Source: Maribacter litoralis (GTDB taxonomy: Bacteria > Bacteroidota > Bacteroidia > Flavobacteriales > Flavobacteriaceae). Taken from it: a stretch of 64,000 nt of DNA. The number at the start of each line of letters is the position of its first letter. Within the stretch, counting starts at the first letter, position 1. This document shows positions 56,627-64,000 of this stretch, one piece after another. The DNA lies in contig NZ_QCZD01000002.1 of the NCBI RefSeq assembly GCF_003075045.1, forward strand, positions 310,001-374,000, written 5' to 3'. The notes beneath the pieces were generated by a model, which made no database searches, was not told the DNA's origin, and worked only from the letters and a program-made list of their open reading frames with translations. Made by a program: the position numbers and the translations under genes.

Positions 56627-57178
56627 ATGGCATACGTTGCAAGATTAAAGAAAGAGTATAAGGAGCGAATTATAGCTGCCCTTACCGAAGAGTTTGGTTA
56701 CAGTAATGTAATGCAGGTTCCTAAGTTAGAAAAGATAGTAATGAGTAGAGGAGTTGGAGCTGCTGTTGCTGACAAGAAACTTATTGACCATGCAATAGAT
56801 GAAATGACTATGATTACCGGTCAGAAAGCTGTTGCTACAATGTCTAAAAAAGATGTTGCTGCCTTTAAATTAAGAAAAGGTATGCCAATTGGTGCAAAAG
56901 TTACCTTAAGAGGTGAGCGTATGTACGAATTTTTAGATCGTTTGGTTACTTCTGCTTTACCACGTGTAAGAGATTTTCAAGGTATTAAAGCTACTGGTTT
57001 TGATGGTCGTGGAAATTATAACTTAGGTATTACGGAACAGATTATATTTCCAGAAGTTAATATTGATAAAATCAATAGAATTAACGGTATGGATATTACA
57101 TTTGTAACTTCTGCCAATACGGATAAAGAAGCGAAATCATTATTAACAGAATTAGGATTACCTTTTAAAAAGAATTAG
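56627..57178 (+). CDS. rplE: 50S ribosomal protein L5
   Basis: 183 residues. L5 binds 5S rRNA and contacts P-site tRNA. Signature parts are [38 protein letters not shown] and the ending [15 protein letters not shown]. One base precedes rpsN. Confidence 0.97.
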   Translation: MAYVARLKKEYKERIIAALTEEFGYSNVMQVPKLEKIVMSRGVGAAVADKKLIDHAIDEMTMITGQKAVATMSKKDVAAFKLRKGMPIGAKVTLRGERMYEFLDRLVTSALPRVRDFQGIKATGFDGRGNYNLGITEQIIFPEVNIDKINRINGMDITFVTSANTDKEAKSLLTELGLPFKKN

Positions 57179-57179
57179 T

Positions 57180-57449
57180 ATGGCTAAGGAATCAATGAAA
57201 GCCCGTGAGAGAAAAAGGGAAAGAACTGTAGCAAAATATGCTGAGAAACGTAAAGCTTTGAAAGAAGCTGGCGATTATGAAGCGTTACAGAAATTACCTA
57301 AAAATGCTTCTCCGGTACGTTTGCACAATAGATGTAAATTAACTGGTAGACCAAAAGGTTACATGAGAACTTTTGGTATTTCTAGGGTAATGTTTAGAGA
57401 GATGGCTAACGCTGGATTAATTCCAGGAGTTAAGAAAGCTAGCTGGTAA
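57180..57449 (+). CDS. rpsN: 30S ribosomal protein S14 (zinc-free type)
   Basis: 89 residues, the long form. No C-x-x-C pairs are present, so this is the zinc-independent type. The signature [30 protein letters not shown] is standard. A 66-base gap, the third longest in the cluster, separates it from rpsH. Confidence 0.97.
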   Translation: MAKESMKARERKRERTVAKYAEKRKALKEAGDYEALQKLPKNASPVRLHNRCKLTGRPKGYMRTFGISRVMFREMANAGLIPGVKKASW

Positions 57450-57515
57450 GAAAAGAATTATTAATGGATTCAGGTTTGGCTTAATTGCTGAAAACCGTCT
57501 CCGAATTATATATAC

Positions 57516-57914
57516 ATGGTAACAGATACTATTGCAGATTACCTAACGAGAGTTAGAAACGCTAGTAGAGCGGGACATAGGGTTGTTGAAATCCCTGCGT
57601 CAAATCTAAAGAAAGAGATAACTAAAATATTATTCGATCAAGGGTATATTTTAAGTTATAAGTTTGAAGAAGACAAGGTTCAAGGTTCTATAAAGATAGC
57701 TTTGAAATATGATAAGCTTACAAAAGAGCCTGTTATCAAGAAAATACAGCGTATAAGTAAGCCTGGTCTTAGAAAATATGCTGGCAGTGAAGAATTGCCA
57801 CGTGTATTAAATGGTTTAGGTATTGCAATTGTTTCTACATCACATGGTGTAATGACTAGCAAGCAGGCCAAGGCAGAGAAAGTTGGTGGTGAAGTTTTGT
57901 GCTACGTTTATTAA
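57516..57914 (+). CDS. rpsH: 30S ribosomal protein S8
   Basis: 132 residues. S8 binds the central domain of 16S rRNA and, in other bacteria, represses the spc operon; no matching mRNA site is claimed here. The start MVTDTIADYLTRVRNASRAG and ending GIAIVSTSHGVMTSKQAKAE are typical. Confidence 0.97.
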   Translation: MVTDTIADYLTRVRNASRAGHRVVEIPASNLKKEITKILFDQGYILSYKFEEDKVQGSIKIALKYDKLTKEPVIKKIQRISKPGLRKYAGSEELPRVLNGLGIAIVSTSHGVMTSKQAKAEKVGGEVLCYVY

Positions 57915-57933
57915 TTGATTAAAGATTTAGAAA

Positions 57934-58476
57934 ATGTCTAGAATAGGTAATAATCCAGTCGCAATTCCAGAAGGAGTTACAATTGAAATCAATGACAATA
58001 TTATTTCTGTTAAAGGAAAATTAGGTGAATTGACTCAAGAATTCTCTGGCGTAGCGATTAAAGTAGAAGATGGTCAGGCTTGGGTAACAAGACCTTCAGA
58101 TTCTAAAGAGCATAAAGCTAAACACGGTTTGTATAGATCACTTATCACTAACATGGTAGAAGGTGTTTCTAAAGGATGGACCAAAGAATTGGAATTAGTT
58201 GGGGTTGGATATAGAGCAAGCAATCAAGGTCAAAAACTTGATTTGGCTTTAGGTTTCTCTCACAACATTGTTTTTGACTTGGCACCAGAGGTGAAGGTTG
58301 AAACTATATCAGAAAAGGGTAAGAATCCTATCGTAAAGCTGACTTCACATGACAAGCAGTTAGTTGGTCATATTGCAGCGAAAATAAGATCTTTCCGTAA
58401 GCCAGAGCCATACAAAGGGAAAGGTATCAAGTTTGTAGGTGAAATATTAAGAAGAAAAGCTGGTAAGTCAGCTTAA
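57934..58476 (+). CDS. rplF: 50S ribosomal protein L6
   Basis: 180 residues, two homologous domains. It starts MSRIGNNPVAIPEGVTIEI and carries the C-terminal signature KPEPYKGKGIKFVGEILRRK. L6 lies near the GTPase-associated centre and the sarcin-ricin loop. Confidence 0.97.
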   Translation: MSRIGNNPVAIPEGVTIEINDNIISVKGKLGELTQEFSGVAIKVEDGQAWVTRPSDSKEHKAKHGLYRSLITNMVEGVSKGWTKELELVGVGYRASNQGQKLDLALGFSHNIVFDLAPEVKVETISEKGKNPIVKLTSHDKQLVGHIAAKIRSFRKPEPYKGKGIKFVGEILRRKAGKSA

Positions 58477-58488
58477 TAATAGGATATT

Positions 58489-58845
58489 ATGGGATTATCA
58501 AAAACACAAAGAAAATTAAGAATCCGTCGTAGAATTCGAAAGGTTTCTTCTGGAACTGCAGCAAGACCTAGGTTATCTGTATTTAGAAGTAATAGCGAAA
58601 TTTACGCTCAAGTTATAGACGACGTTAAAGGAGTCACTTTAGTATCTGCTTCTTCAAGAGATAAGGATATTGCAAAAGTAAAAGGAAATAAAACCGAGAT
58701 TGCTGCTTTGGTTGGTAAAACAATCGCTGAGAAATCTGTAAAAGCTGGTTTAGATAAAGTAGCTTTTGATAGAGGGGGTAATTTGTATCATGGTAGAGTT
58801 AAATCTCTAGCTGAAGGTGCAAGAGAAGCAGGTCTAAAATTCTAA
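58489..58845 (+). CDS. rplR: 50S ribosomal protein L18
   Basis: 118 residues. L18 binds 5S rRNA with L5. Recognisable parts are [35 protein letters not shown] and the C-terminal [20 protein letters not shown]. Confidence 0.97.
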   Translation: MGLSKTQRKLRIRRRIRKVSSGTAARPRLSVFRSNSEIYAQVIDDVKGVTLVSASSRDKDIAKVKGNKTEIAALVGKTIAEKSVKAGLDKVAFDRGGNLYHGRVKSLAEGAREAGLKF

Positions 58846-58854
58846 TATACTAGT

Positions 58855-59379
58855 ATGTTCCAAAAATATAAAAACGTAGAAACTGTTAAGCCAGGTGGTT
58901 TAGATTTAAAAGATAAATTAGTTGGTATTCAACGTGTAACTAAGGTAACAAAAGGTGGTAGAGCATTCGGTTTTTCTGCAATTGTTGTTGTAGGTGATGA
59001 AAATGGTGTTGTAGGTCACGGTTTAGGTAAATCTAAAGAAGTTGCTACGGCAATTGCAAAAGCAATTGAAGATGGTAAAAAGAATTTAGTACGTATTCCT
59101 TTGAACAAGGGAACTTTACCTCATGAGCAAAAAGGTAAATTTGGTGGGGCTAGAGTGTATATTCAGCCTGCATCTCATGGTACCGGTGTTATTGCTGGGG
59201 GTGCTGTAAGATCAGTACTTGAATCTGTAGGTGTACATGATGTATTGTCAAAATCCCAAGGTTCTTCGAACCCACATAATGTTGTTAAAGCTACTTTCGA
59301 TGCTTTATTGCAACTTAGGGATGCGAAAACCATTGCATCACAAAGAGGTGTTTCTTTAGAAAAAGTATTTAAAGGCTAA
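58855..59379 (+). CDS. rpsE: 30S ribosomal protein S5
   Basis: 174 residues. S5 supports decoding accuracy and mRNA unwinding. The double-stranded-RNA-like N-terminal domain contains [20 protein letters not shown] and [16 protein letters not shown]; the loop linked to spectinomycin response ([10 protein letters not shown]) looks wild type. Confidence 0.98.
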   Translation: MFQKYKNVETVKPGGLDLKDKLVGIQRVTKVTKGGRAFGFSAIVVVGDENGVVGHGLGKSKEVATAIAKAIEDGKKNLVRIPLNKGTLPHEQKGKFGGARVYIQPASHGTGVIAGGAVRSVLESVGVHDVLSKSQGSSNPHNVVKATFDALLQLRDAKTIASQRGVSLEKVFKG

Positions 59380-59389
59380 GAGGAAAATT

Positions 59390-59569
59390 ATGGCAAAGAT
59401 TAAAGTTACACAGGTAAAAAGCGGAATTAAGAAACCTCAAAATCAAAAAAGAACTTTGGAGGCTCTTGGTTTGAAGAGAATAGGACAGGTAGTTGAGCAT
59501 GATGATACTCCTAACATTCTTGGAATGATAAATAAAGTTAAACATTTAGTTTCCACTGAGGAGGCTTAA
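59390..59569 (+). CDS. rpmD: 50S ribosomal protein L30
   Basis: 59 residues, from ATG 59390 to TAA 59567-59569. The sequence starts MAKIKVTQVKSGIKKPQNQK and has the family core TLEALGLKRIGQVVEHDDTP, then GMINKVKHLVSTEEA. Ten bases after rpsE and twelve before rplO. Confidence 0.96.
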   Translation: MAKIKVTQVKSGIKKPQNQKRTLEALGLKRIGQVVEHDDTPNILGMINKVKHLVSTEEA

Positions 59570-59581
59570 ATTAAGAATAAA

Positions 59582-60034
59582 ATGGGTTTACATAGTCTAC
59601 AGCCTGCAGAAGGTTCAGTAAATAGAGACGGAAAACGCCTTGGAAGAGGTCAGGGTTCTGGTAAAGGTGGAACTGCTGCAAGAGGGCATAAAGGAGCAAA
59701 ATCAAGATCTGGTTATTCTAAGAAAATTGGTTTTGAAGGTGGTCAAATGCCTTTGCAACGTCGTGTACCTAAATTTGGTTTTACGAACATTAACCGTAAA
59801 AATTACCAAGGTATCAACTTAGAAAAGTTACAAGAGCTTGTTGATAATAAGATCATAACTGATGAAGTGTCTTTAGACATCTTAATTGAAAATGGTTTAG
59901 TAGGTAAGAATGATTTAGTGAAAATTTTAGGAAATGGCGAATTAAAAGCTTCTCTTAAAGTTTCAGTACATAAATTTACAGCATCTGCCAAAGCAGCTAT
60001 TGAGGCAACAGGTGGTGAAGCAATAAGTTTGTAA
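59582..60034 (+). CDS. rplO: 50S ribosomal protein L15
   Basis: 150 residues. The Gly/Lys-rich N-terminal extension (GRGQGSGKGGTAARGHKGAK) threads into 23S rRNA, followed by GGQMPLQRRVPKFGFTN. The globular C-terminal part ends in KAAIEATGGEAISL. Late-assembly protein of the 50S subunit. Confidence 0.97.
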   Translation: MGLHSLQPAEGSVNRDGKRLGRGQGSGKGGTAARGHKGAKSRSGYSKKIGFEGGQMPLQRRVPKFGFTNINRKNYQGINLEKLQELVDNKIITDEVSLDILIENGLVGKNDLVKILGNGELKASLKVSVHKFTASAKAAIEATGGEAISL

Positions 60035-60048
60035 GCATAAACGAGAGC

Positions 60049-61392
60049 ATGAAGAATTTTATTGATACAATATCCAATATTTGGAAGATAGAAGAGCTAA
60101 GAAATAGAATTCTTATTACACTAGGTCTTTTGTTGGTTTATCGTTTTGGTTGTCAAATCGTACTTCCGGGTATAGATTCAACACAACTAGGTGGGTTAAC
60201 TGATGGCACTGATCAAGGTATATTTGGTCTTTTAAATGCATTTACAGGAGGGGCTTTTGCCAACGCTTCTGTTTTTGCATTAGGTATAATGCCTTATATC
60301 TCTGCTTCCATTGTAGTTCAGTTGATGGGTATTGCAATTCCTTATCTTCAAAAATTACAGAAAGAAGGTGAAAGTGGTCGTAAGACAATCAATCAAATAA
60401 CTAGATGGTTGACCATCGGTATTTGTATTGTTCAAGCGCCTGCTTACTTATATGGTTTAGAAGCCTTTGGTGTAAGGGATAGTGCATTTTTATTAGGAAA
60501 AGGACTTGATTTTATGGTTCCTGCTGTTATAATTTTAGTAACAGGTACTGTATTTGCAATGTGGTTAGGTGAGAAAATAACCGACAAGGGTATTGGTAAT
60601 GGTATATCATTATTGATTATGATCGGTATTATCGCAACAATGCCTCAATCTTTTGTTCAAGAATTTATATCTAGAACAACTAATAATAATGGTGGACTAA
60701 TGTTCATATTGATAGAAGTTATAATTTGGTTCTTGGTTATTTTGGCTTGTATACTTTTAGTGATGGCTACAAGACAAATTCCTGTTCAATATGCTAGACG
60801 TACCGCTTCTGGTGGCTACGAAAAGAATATAATGGGTTCTAGACAGTACATACCATTGAAGTTAAATGCTTCTGGCGTAATGCCAATTATATTCGCACAA
60901 GCTATAATGTTCGTGCCTGGTATGATTGGTGGAGCTTTTGATGATACTTCATTTGGACAGTGGATGCAAGTTCAGTTTAGCGACATTTTCGGATGGGCTT
61001 ACAATTTACTTTTTGCAATATTGATTATAATCTTCACATATTTTTATACTGCGATTACGGTTCCTACCAATAAAATGGCAGATGACTTAAAAAGAAGTGG
61101 TGGTTTTATCCCAGGAATACGTCCTGGTAAAGAAACTGGAGATTATTTAGATAAGATTATGTCTTTAATAACGTTACCTGGATCTATTTTCTTAGCTTTG
61201 CTGGCTATTTTACCAGCGGTGGTGGTAAAGTTGATGGATGTTCAGGCTGGATGGGCGTTATTTTATGGTGGTACTTCCCTTTTAATTATGGTGGGTGTTG
61301 CTATAGATACAGTGCAACAGGTAAATTCGTATTTGTTGAACAGACATTATGATGGTTTAATGAAAACCGGTAAAAATAGAAAAGTAGCATAA
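60049..61392 (+). CDS. secY: Protein translocase subunit SecY
   Basis: 447 residues with ten membrane helices. It forms the protein-conducting channel in the inner membrane with SecE and SecG. Typical parts are the N-terminal LLVYRFGCQIVLPGID, the helix-2 region PYISASIVVQLMGIAIPYLQ, the loop VQYARR in QIPVQYARRTASGGYEKN and the C-terminal RPGKETGDYLDKIM segment. Its site after rplO is the usual one in bacteria. Confidence 0.97.
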   Translation: MKNFIDTISNIWKIEELRNRILITLGLLLVYRFGCQIVLPGIDSTQLGGLTDGTDQGIFGLLNAFTGGAFANASVFALGIMPYISASIVVQLMGIAIPYLQKLQKEGESGRKTINQITRWLTIGICIVQAPAYLYGLEAFGVRDSAFLLGKGLDFMVPAVIILVTGTVFAMWLGEKITDKGIGNGISLLIMIGIIATMPQSFVQEFISRTTNNNGGLMFILIEVIIWFLVILACILLVMATRQIPVQYARRTASGGYEKNIMGSRQYIPLKLNASGVMPIIFAQAIMFVPGMIGGAFDDTSFGQWMQVQFSDIFGWAYNLLFAILIIIFTYFYTAITVPTNKMADDLKRSGGFIPGIRPGKETGDYLDKIMSLITLPGSIFLALLAILPAVVVKLMDVQAGWALFYGGTSLLIMVGVAIDTVQQVNSYLLNRHYDGLMKTGKNRKVA

Positions 61393-61395
61393 TTT

Positions 61396-61611
61396 ATGGC
61401 TAAGCAGGCAGCAATAGAACAAGATGGATCTATCATTGAAGCATTATCAAATGCAATGTTTCGTGTAGAACTGGAGAATGGACATGTGGTAACAGCGCAT
61501 ATTTCAGGTAAGATGCGTATGCACTATATAAAACTATTACCTGGAGATAAGGTGAAATTGGAGATGAGTCCGTATGACCTTACAAAAGCAAGAATTACAT
61601 ATAGATACTAA
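61396..61611 (+). CDS. infA: Translation initiation factor IF-1
   Basis: 71 residues, a single S1-like OB fold that blocks the A site during initiation. The sequence contains [40 protein letters not shown] and ends ARITYRY, all standard. Three bases after secY. Confidence 0.97.
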   Translation: MAKQAAIEQDGSIIEALSNAMFRVELENGHVVTAHISGKMRMHYIKLLPGDKVKLEMSPYDLTKARITYRY

Positions 61612-61619
61612 GATACAAG

Positions 61620-61736
61620 ATGAAAGTAAGAGCATCAGTTAAGAAGAGAAGTGCCGACTGCAAGATTGTTCGCAGAAAAGGCAGGTTGTACGTAATCAAC
61701 AAAAAGAATCCTAGATTTAAACAAAGACAAGGGTAA
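61620..61736 (+). CDS. rpmJ: 50S ribosomal protein L36, zinc-free form
   Basis: 38 residues from ATG 61620 to TAA 61734-61736. The start [20 protein letters not shown] and ending NPRFKQRQG identify L36. The usual zinc ribbon (C-x-x-C, then C and H) is reduced to a single Cys14: the other ligand positions hold Ser, Asn and Phe, so zinc binding is not expected. Eight bases after infA and two before rpsM. Confidence 0.96.
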   Translation: MKVRASVKKRSADCKIVRRKGRLYVINKKNPRFKQRQG

Positions 61737-61738
61737 TT

Positions 61739-62113
61739 ATGGCAAGAATCGCAGGTATAGATATACCAAAACAAAAGAGAGGTGTTATCGCCTTAACCTA
61801 CATTTTTGGAATTGGAAGAAGTAGGTCGCAAGAAATATTGAGTAAAGCCCAAGTTAGCGAAGATACTAAGGTTTCTGATTGGAATGATGATGAAATAGGA
61901 CGTATCAGAGAAGCTGTTTCTCAATTTACGATTGAAGGTGAATTACGTTCTGAAACCCAATTGAACATTAAGCGTTTAATGGATATTGGTTGTTATAGAG
62001 GAATTCGTCATAGATCAGGTTTACCTTTAAGGGGTCAGCGAACTAAGAACAACTCTAGAACTAGAAAAGGAAAGCGTAAAACAGTTGCTAACAAGAAGAA
62101 AGCGACTAAATAA
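61739..62113 (+). CDS. rpsM: 30S ribosomal protein S13
   Basis: 124 residues. S13 forms bridges to the 50S subunit and contacts the P-site tRNA. Signatures are [20 protein letters not shown], the helix-two-turn-helix region and [20 protein letters not shown], then a basic tail. Confidence 0.98.
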   Translation: MARIAGIDIPKQKRGVIALTYIFGIGRSRSQEILSKAQVSEDTKVSDWNDDEIGRIREAVSQFTIEGELRSETQLNIKRLMDIGCYRGIRHRSGLPLRGQRTKNNSRTRKGKRKTVANKKKATK

Positions 62114-62122
62114 TAATTAGGT

Positions 62123-62515
62123 ATGGCAAAGGCAAGTACTAAAGTTACCAAGAAACGTAAAGTTATAGTTGATTCTGTTGGTGAAGCACATATTAGCGCT
62201 TCTTTCAACAATATCATTATCTCTTTGACAAATAAAAAGGGAGATGTTATTTCTTGGTCATCTGCTGGTAAATTAGGTTTTAGAGGATCTAAGAAAAATA
62301 CACCTTATGCTGCTCAAGTAGCTGCAGAGGATTGCTCAAAAGTTGCTCATGAAGCAGGTTTGAGAAAAGTAAAGGTTTATGTAAAAGGTCCTGGTAACGG
62401 AAGAGAATCTGCAATTAGATCTTTACATAATGCAGGTATAGAAGTAACTGAAATTATTGATGTTACTCCAATGCCTCACAATGGATGTAGACCTCCAAAA
62501 AGAAGAAGAGTTTAA
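62123..62515 (+). CDS. rpsK: 30S ribosomal protein S11
   Basis: 130 residues. S11 lines the platform near the Shine-Dalgarno helix region. The core [21 protein letters not shown] and the ending [17 protein letters not shown] are standard. An 88-base spacer follows before rpsD. Confidence 0.98.
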   Translation: MAKASTKVTKKRKVIVDSVGEAHISASFNNIIISLTNKKGDVISWSSAGKLGFRGSKKNTPYAAQVAAEDCSKVAHEAGLRKVKVYVKGPGNGRESAIRSLHNAGIEVTEIIDVTPMPHNGCRPPKRRRV

Positions 62516-62603
62516 TTAATTACAAATAATTTCACCGAAAGTGTAATTACGATTATCGAAGGATAAGCCTTAATTCATAATCTCACTTTCAAATTTTTAG
62601 AAA

Positions 62604-63209
62604 ATGGCAAGATATACAGGACCAAAATCAAAGATCGCTCGTAAATTCGGCGAAGCAATTTTCGGAGACGATAAATCTTTCGAAAAGAAAAATTACCCTC
62701 CAGGACAACACGGTAACAACAGAAGAAGAGGTAAAAAATCTGAGTACTCTGTTCAATTAATGGAGAAACAAAAAGCTAAATATACTTACGGTATTTTAGA
62801 AAAGCAATTTAGAAACCTATTCCAGACTGCAAAGAGAAAAGAAGGTGTTGCTGGTGAAATTTTACTTCAATTATGTGAGTCTCGTTTAGATAACGTGGTT
62901 TACAGAATGGGTATTTCTCCAACTAGAAGCGGTGCAAGACAATTGGTTTCTCATAGACACATTACGGTTAATGGTGAGTTGGTTAATATTCCTTCTTATT
63001 CATTAAAAGCAGGAGATGTTGTTGGTGTTAGAGAGAAATCTAAGTCATTACAAAGTATACAAGATTCATTAGCTGCAAACAATGCGGTGTATGAGTGGAT
63101 TTCTTGGAATAGCGAAAAGAAGGAAGGAACATATGTTTCAATTCCTGAAAGAATGCAAATTCCAGAAAATATCAAAGAACAATTAATTGTGGAGTTATAC
63201 TCTAAATAA
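62604..63209 (+). CDS. rpsD: 30S ribosomal protein S4
   Basis: 201 residues. S4 starts 30S assembly and, in other bacteria, represses the alpha operon. It has [20 protein letters not shown], no zinc-binding Cys cluster, and the S4 RNA-binding motif near residue 95 ([20 protein letters not shown] with [18 protein letters not shown]). The 88-base leader is the obvious place for control, but no structure is assigned. Confidence 0.98.
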   Translation: MARYTGPKSKIARKFGEAIFGDDKSFEKKNYPPGQHGNNRRRGKKSEYSVQLMEKQKAKYTYGILEKQFRNLFQTAKRKEGVAGEILLQLCESRLDNVVYRMGISPTRSGARQLVSHRHITVNGELVNIPSYSLKAGDVVGVREKSKSLQSIQDSLAANNAVYEWISWNSEKKEGTYVSIPERMQIPENIKEQLIVELYSK

Positions 63210-63226
63210 ACAACAACGATCCAATT

Positions 63227-64000
63227 ATGGCATTATTTAATTTTCAGAAACCCGATAAAGTAATAATGATCGATTCCTCTGATTTCGAAGGGAAGTTTGA
63301 ATTTCGCCCTTTGGAACCTGGTTATGGATTAACTGTTGGGAATGCATTAAGACGAGTATTGCTGTCTTCATTAGAAGGGCATGCAATTACTTCGGTTAGG
63401 ATAGATAAAGTAGAGCATGAGTTCTCAATGATTCCTGGCGTTGTTGAAGATGTAACAGAGATTATATTAAACTTGAAACAAGTACGTTTCAAGAAACAAA
63501 TAGAAGATTCTGAAGCTGAAGTTGTTTCAATTTCAGTTAGTGGAAAGAATCAATTGACTGCCGGTGATTTTCAAAAATTCATTTCTGGATATCAAGTACT
63601 GAATCCAGATTTAGTTATCTGTAATATGGATGCTAAAGTAAGCATCAATATGGAGATTACTATTGAGAAAGGTAGAGGATATGTACCTGCTGAAGAGAAC
63701 AGAAAATCTGGCGCTCCATTAGGTACTATAGCTGTTGATTCTATCTTTACACCTATAAAAAATGTAAAGTACAGTATCGAAAACTTTCGTGTAGAGCAAA
63801 AAACGGATTATGAAAAATTGGTTTTTGAAATCTCTTCTGATGGATCAATCCATCCTAAGGATGCTTTGACCGAGGCGGCAAAAGTTCTTATTCATCACTT
63901 CATGTTATTCTCAGATGAGCGTATCACTTTAGAAGCCGATGAAATTGCTCAAACAGAGACTTATGATGAAGAGTCTTTACATATGAGGCAATTATTGAAA
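63227..64000 (+). CDS. rpoA: DNA-directed RNA polymerase subunit alpha, 5' part
   Basis: 258 codons before the window end; the family is about 330 residues, so the C-terminal DNA-contacting domain is almost wholly outside. The N-terminal dimer domain is intact: [20 protein letters not shown] near residue 30, [20 protein letters not shown], and [18 protein letters not shown]. It follows rpsD by 17 bases; rplQ would be expected next. Confidence 0.97.
   Translation, partial: MALFNFQKPDKVIMIDSSDFEGKFEFRPLEPGYGLTVGNALRRVLLSSLEGHAITSVRIDKVEHEFSMIPGVVEDVTEIILNLKQVRFKKQIEDSEAEVVSISVSGKNQLTAGDFQKFISGYQVLNPDLVICNMDAKVSINMEITIEKGRGYVPAEENRKSGAPLGTIAVDSIFTPIKNVKYSIENFRVEQKTDYEKLVFEISSDGSIHPKDALTEAAKVLIHHFMLFSDERITLEADEIAQTETYDEESLHMRQLLK

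Overview
The window looks like chromosomal DNA of a marine-type Flavobacteriaceae bacterium (Bacteroidota). The evidence is a low-GC sequence, genes without Shine-Dalgarno leaders, promoters of the Bacteroidota type (TTTG, about 19-21 bases, then TAnnTTTG), SusC/SusD outer-membrane uptake genes, a type IX secretion cargo/PorP/OmpA triplet with a type B sorting domain, DUF5723 and many lipoproteins. I cannot fix the genus from sequence alone.

Region by region. 1-925: a short-chain dehydrogenase cut by the window edge and its TetR-type regulator; near-identical operator palindromes sit before each gene. 1053-4210: a phytase-like esterase lipoprotein, and a PLP-dependent histidine decarboxylase divergent from an Lrp/AsnC regulator. 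4462-9782: a large three-part outer-membrane protein whose phosphoesterase domain has lost its metal ligands, then a choice-of-anchor I lipoprotein on a collagen-like G-x-D tether. 9914-15360: a small membrane protein, a DeoR/GlpR repressor and the divergent glycerol operon glpD-glpK-glpF. 15365-18796: a visibly AT-richer stretch with a decayed WD40-like propeller gene and a membrane-anchored alpha/beta hydrolase. 19047-20204: an atypical SDR and a cupin. 20303-26291: the type IX cargo/PorP/OmpA-PD40 operon.

26544-37978: housekeeping and envelope genes: mpl, a DUF1569 protein, radC followed directly by a polysaccharide-deacetylase-like gene and a yjjG-like nucleotidase that is frameshifted here, a lipoprotein/DUF5723 barrel pair, rarA, a rhomboid protease, rlmB and two secreted proteins of unknown function. 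38041-47320: a SusC-SusD-lipoprotein operon followed by a VCBS/ASPIC-UnbV lipoprotein, with no carbohydrate-active enzyme beside it.

47721-64000: the merged str-S10-spc-alpha ribosomal superoperon from rpsL to rpoA (cut by the window end), with fusA, secY and infA in their usual places. A strong promoter match precedes rpsL, and a terminator-like hairpin lies in the only long internal spacer (rpsJ-rplC).

No tRNA, rRNA, CRISPR array, insertion sequence or prophage was found. The most unusual item is the 1187-residue fusion at 4462-8025. Other points worth a second look are the duplicated TetR operator, the PD40 pseudogene, the yjjG frameshift and the rpsJ-rplC hairpin.
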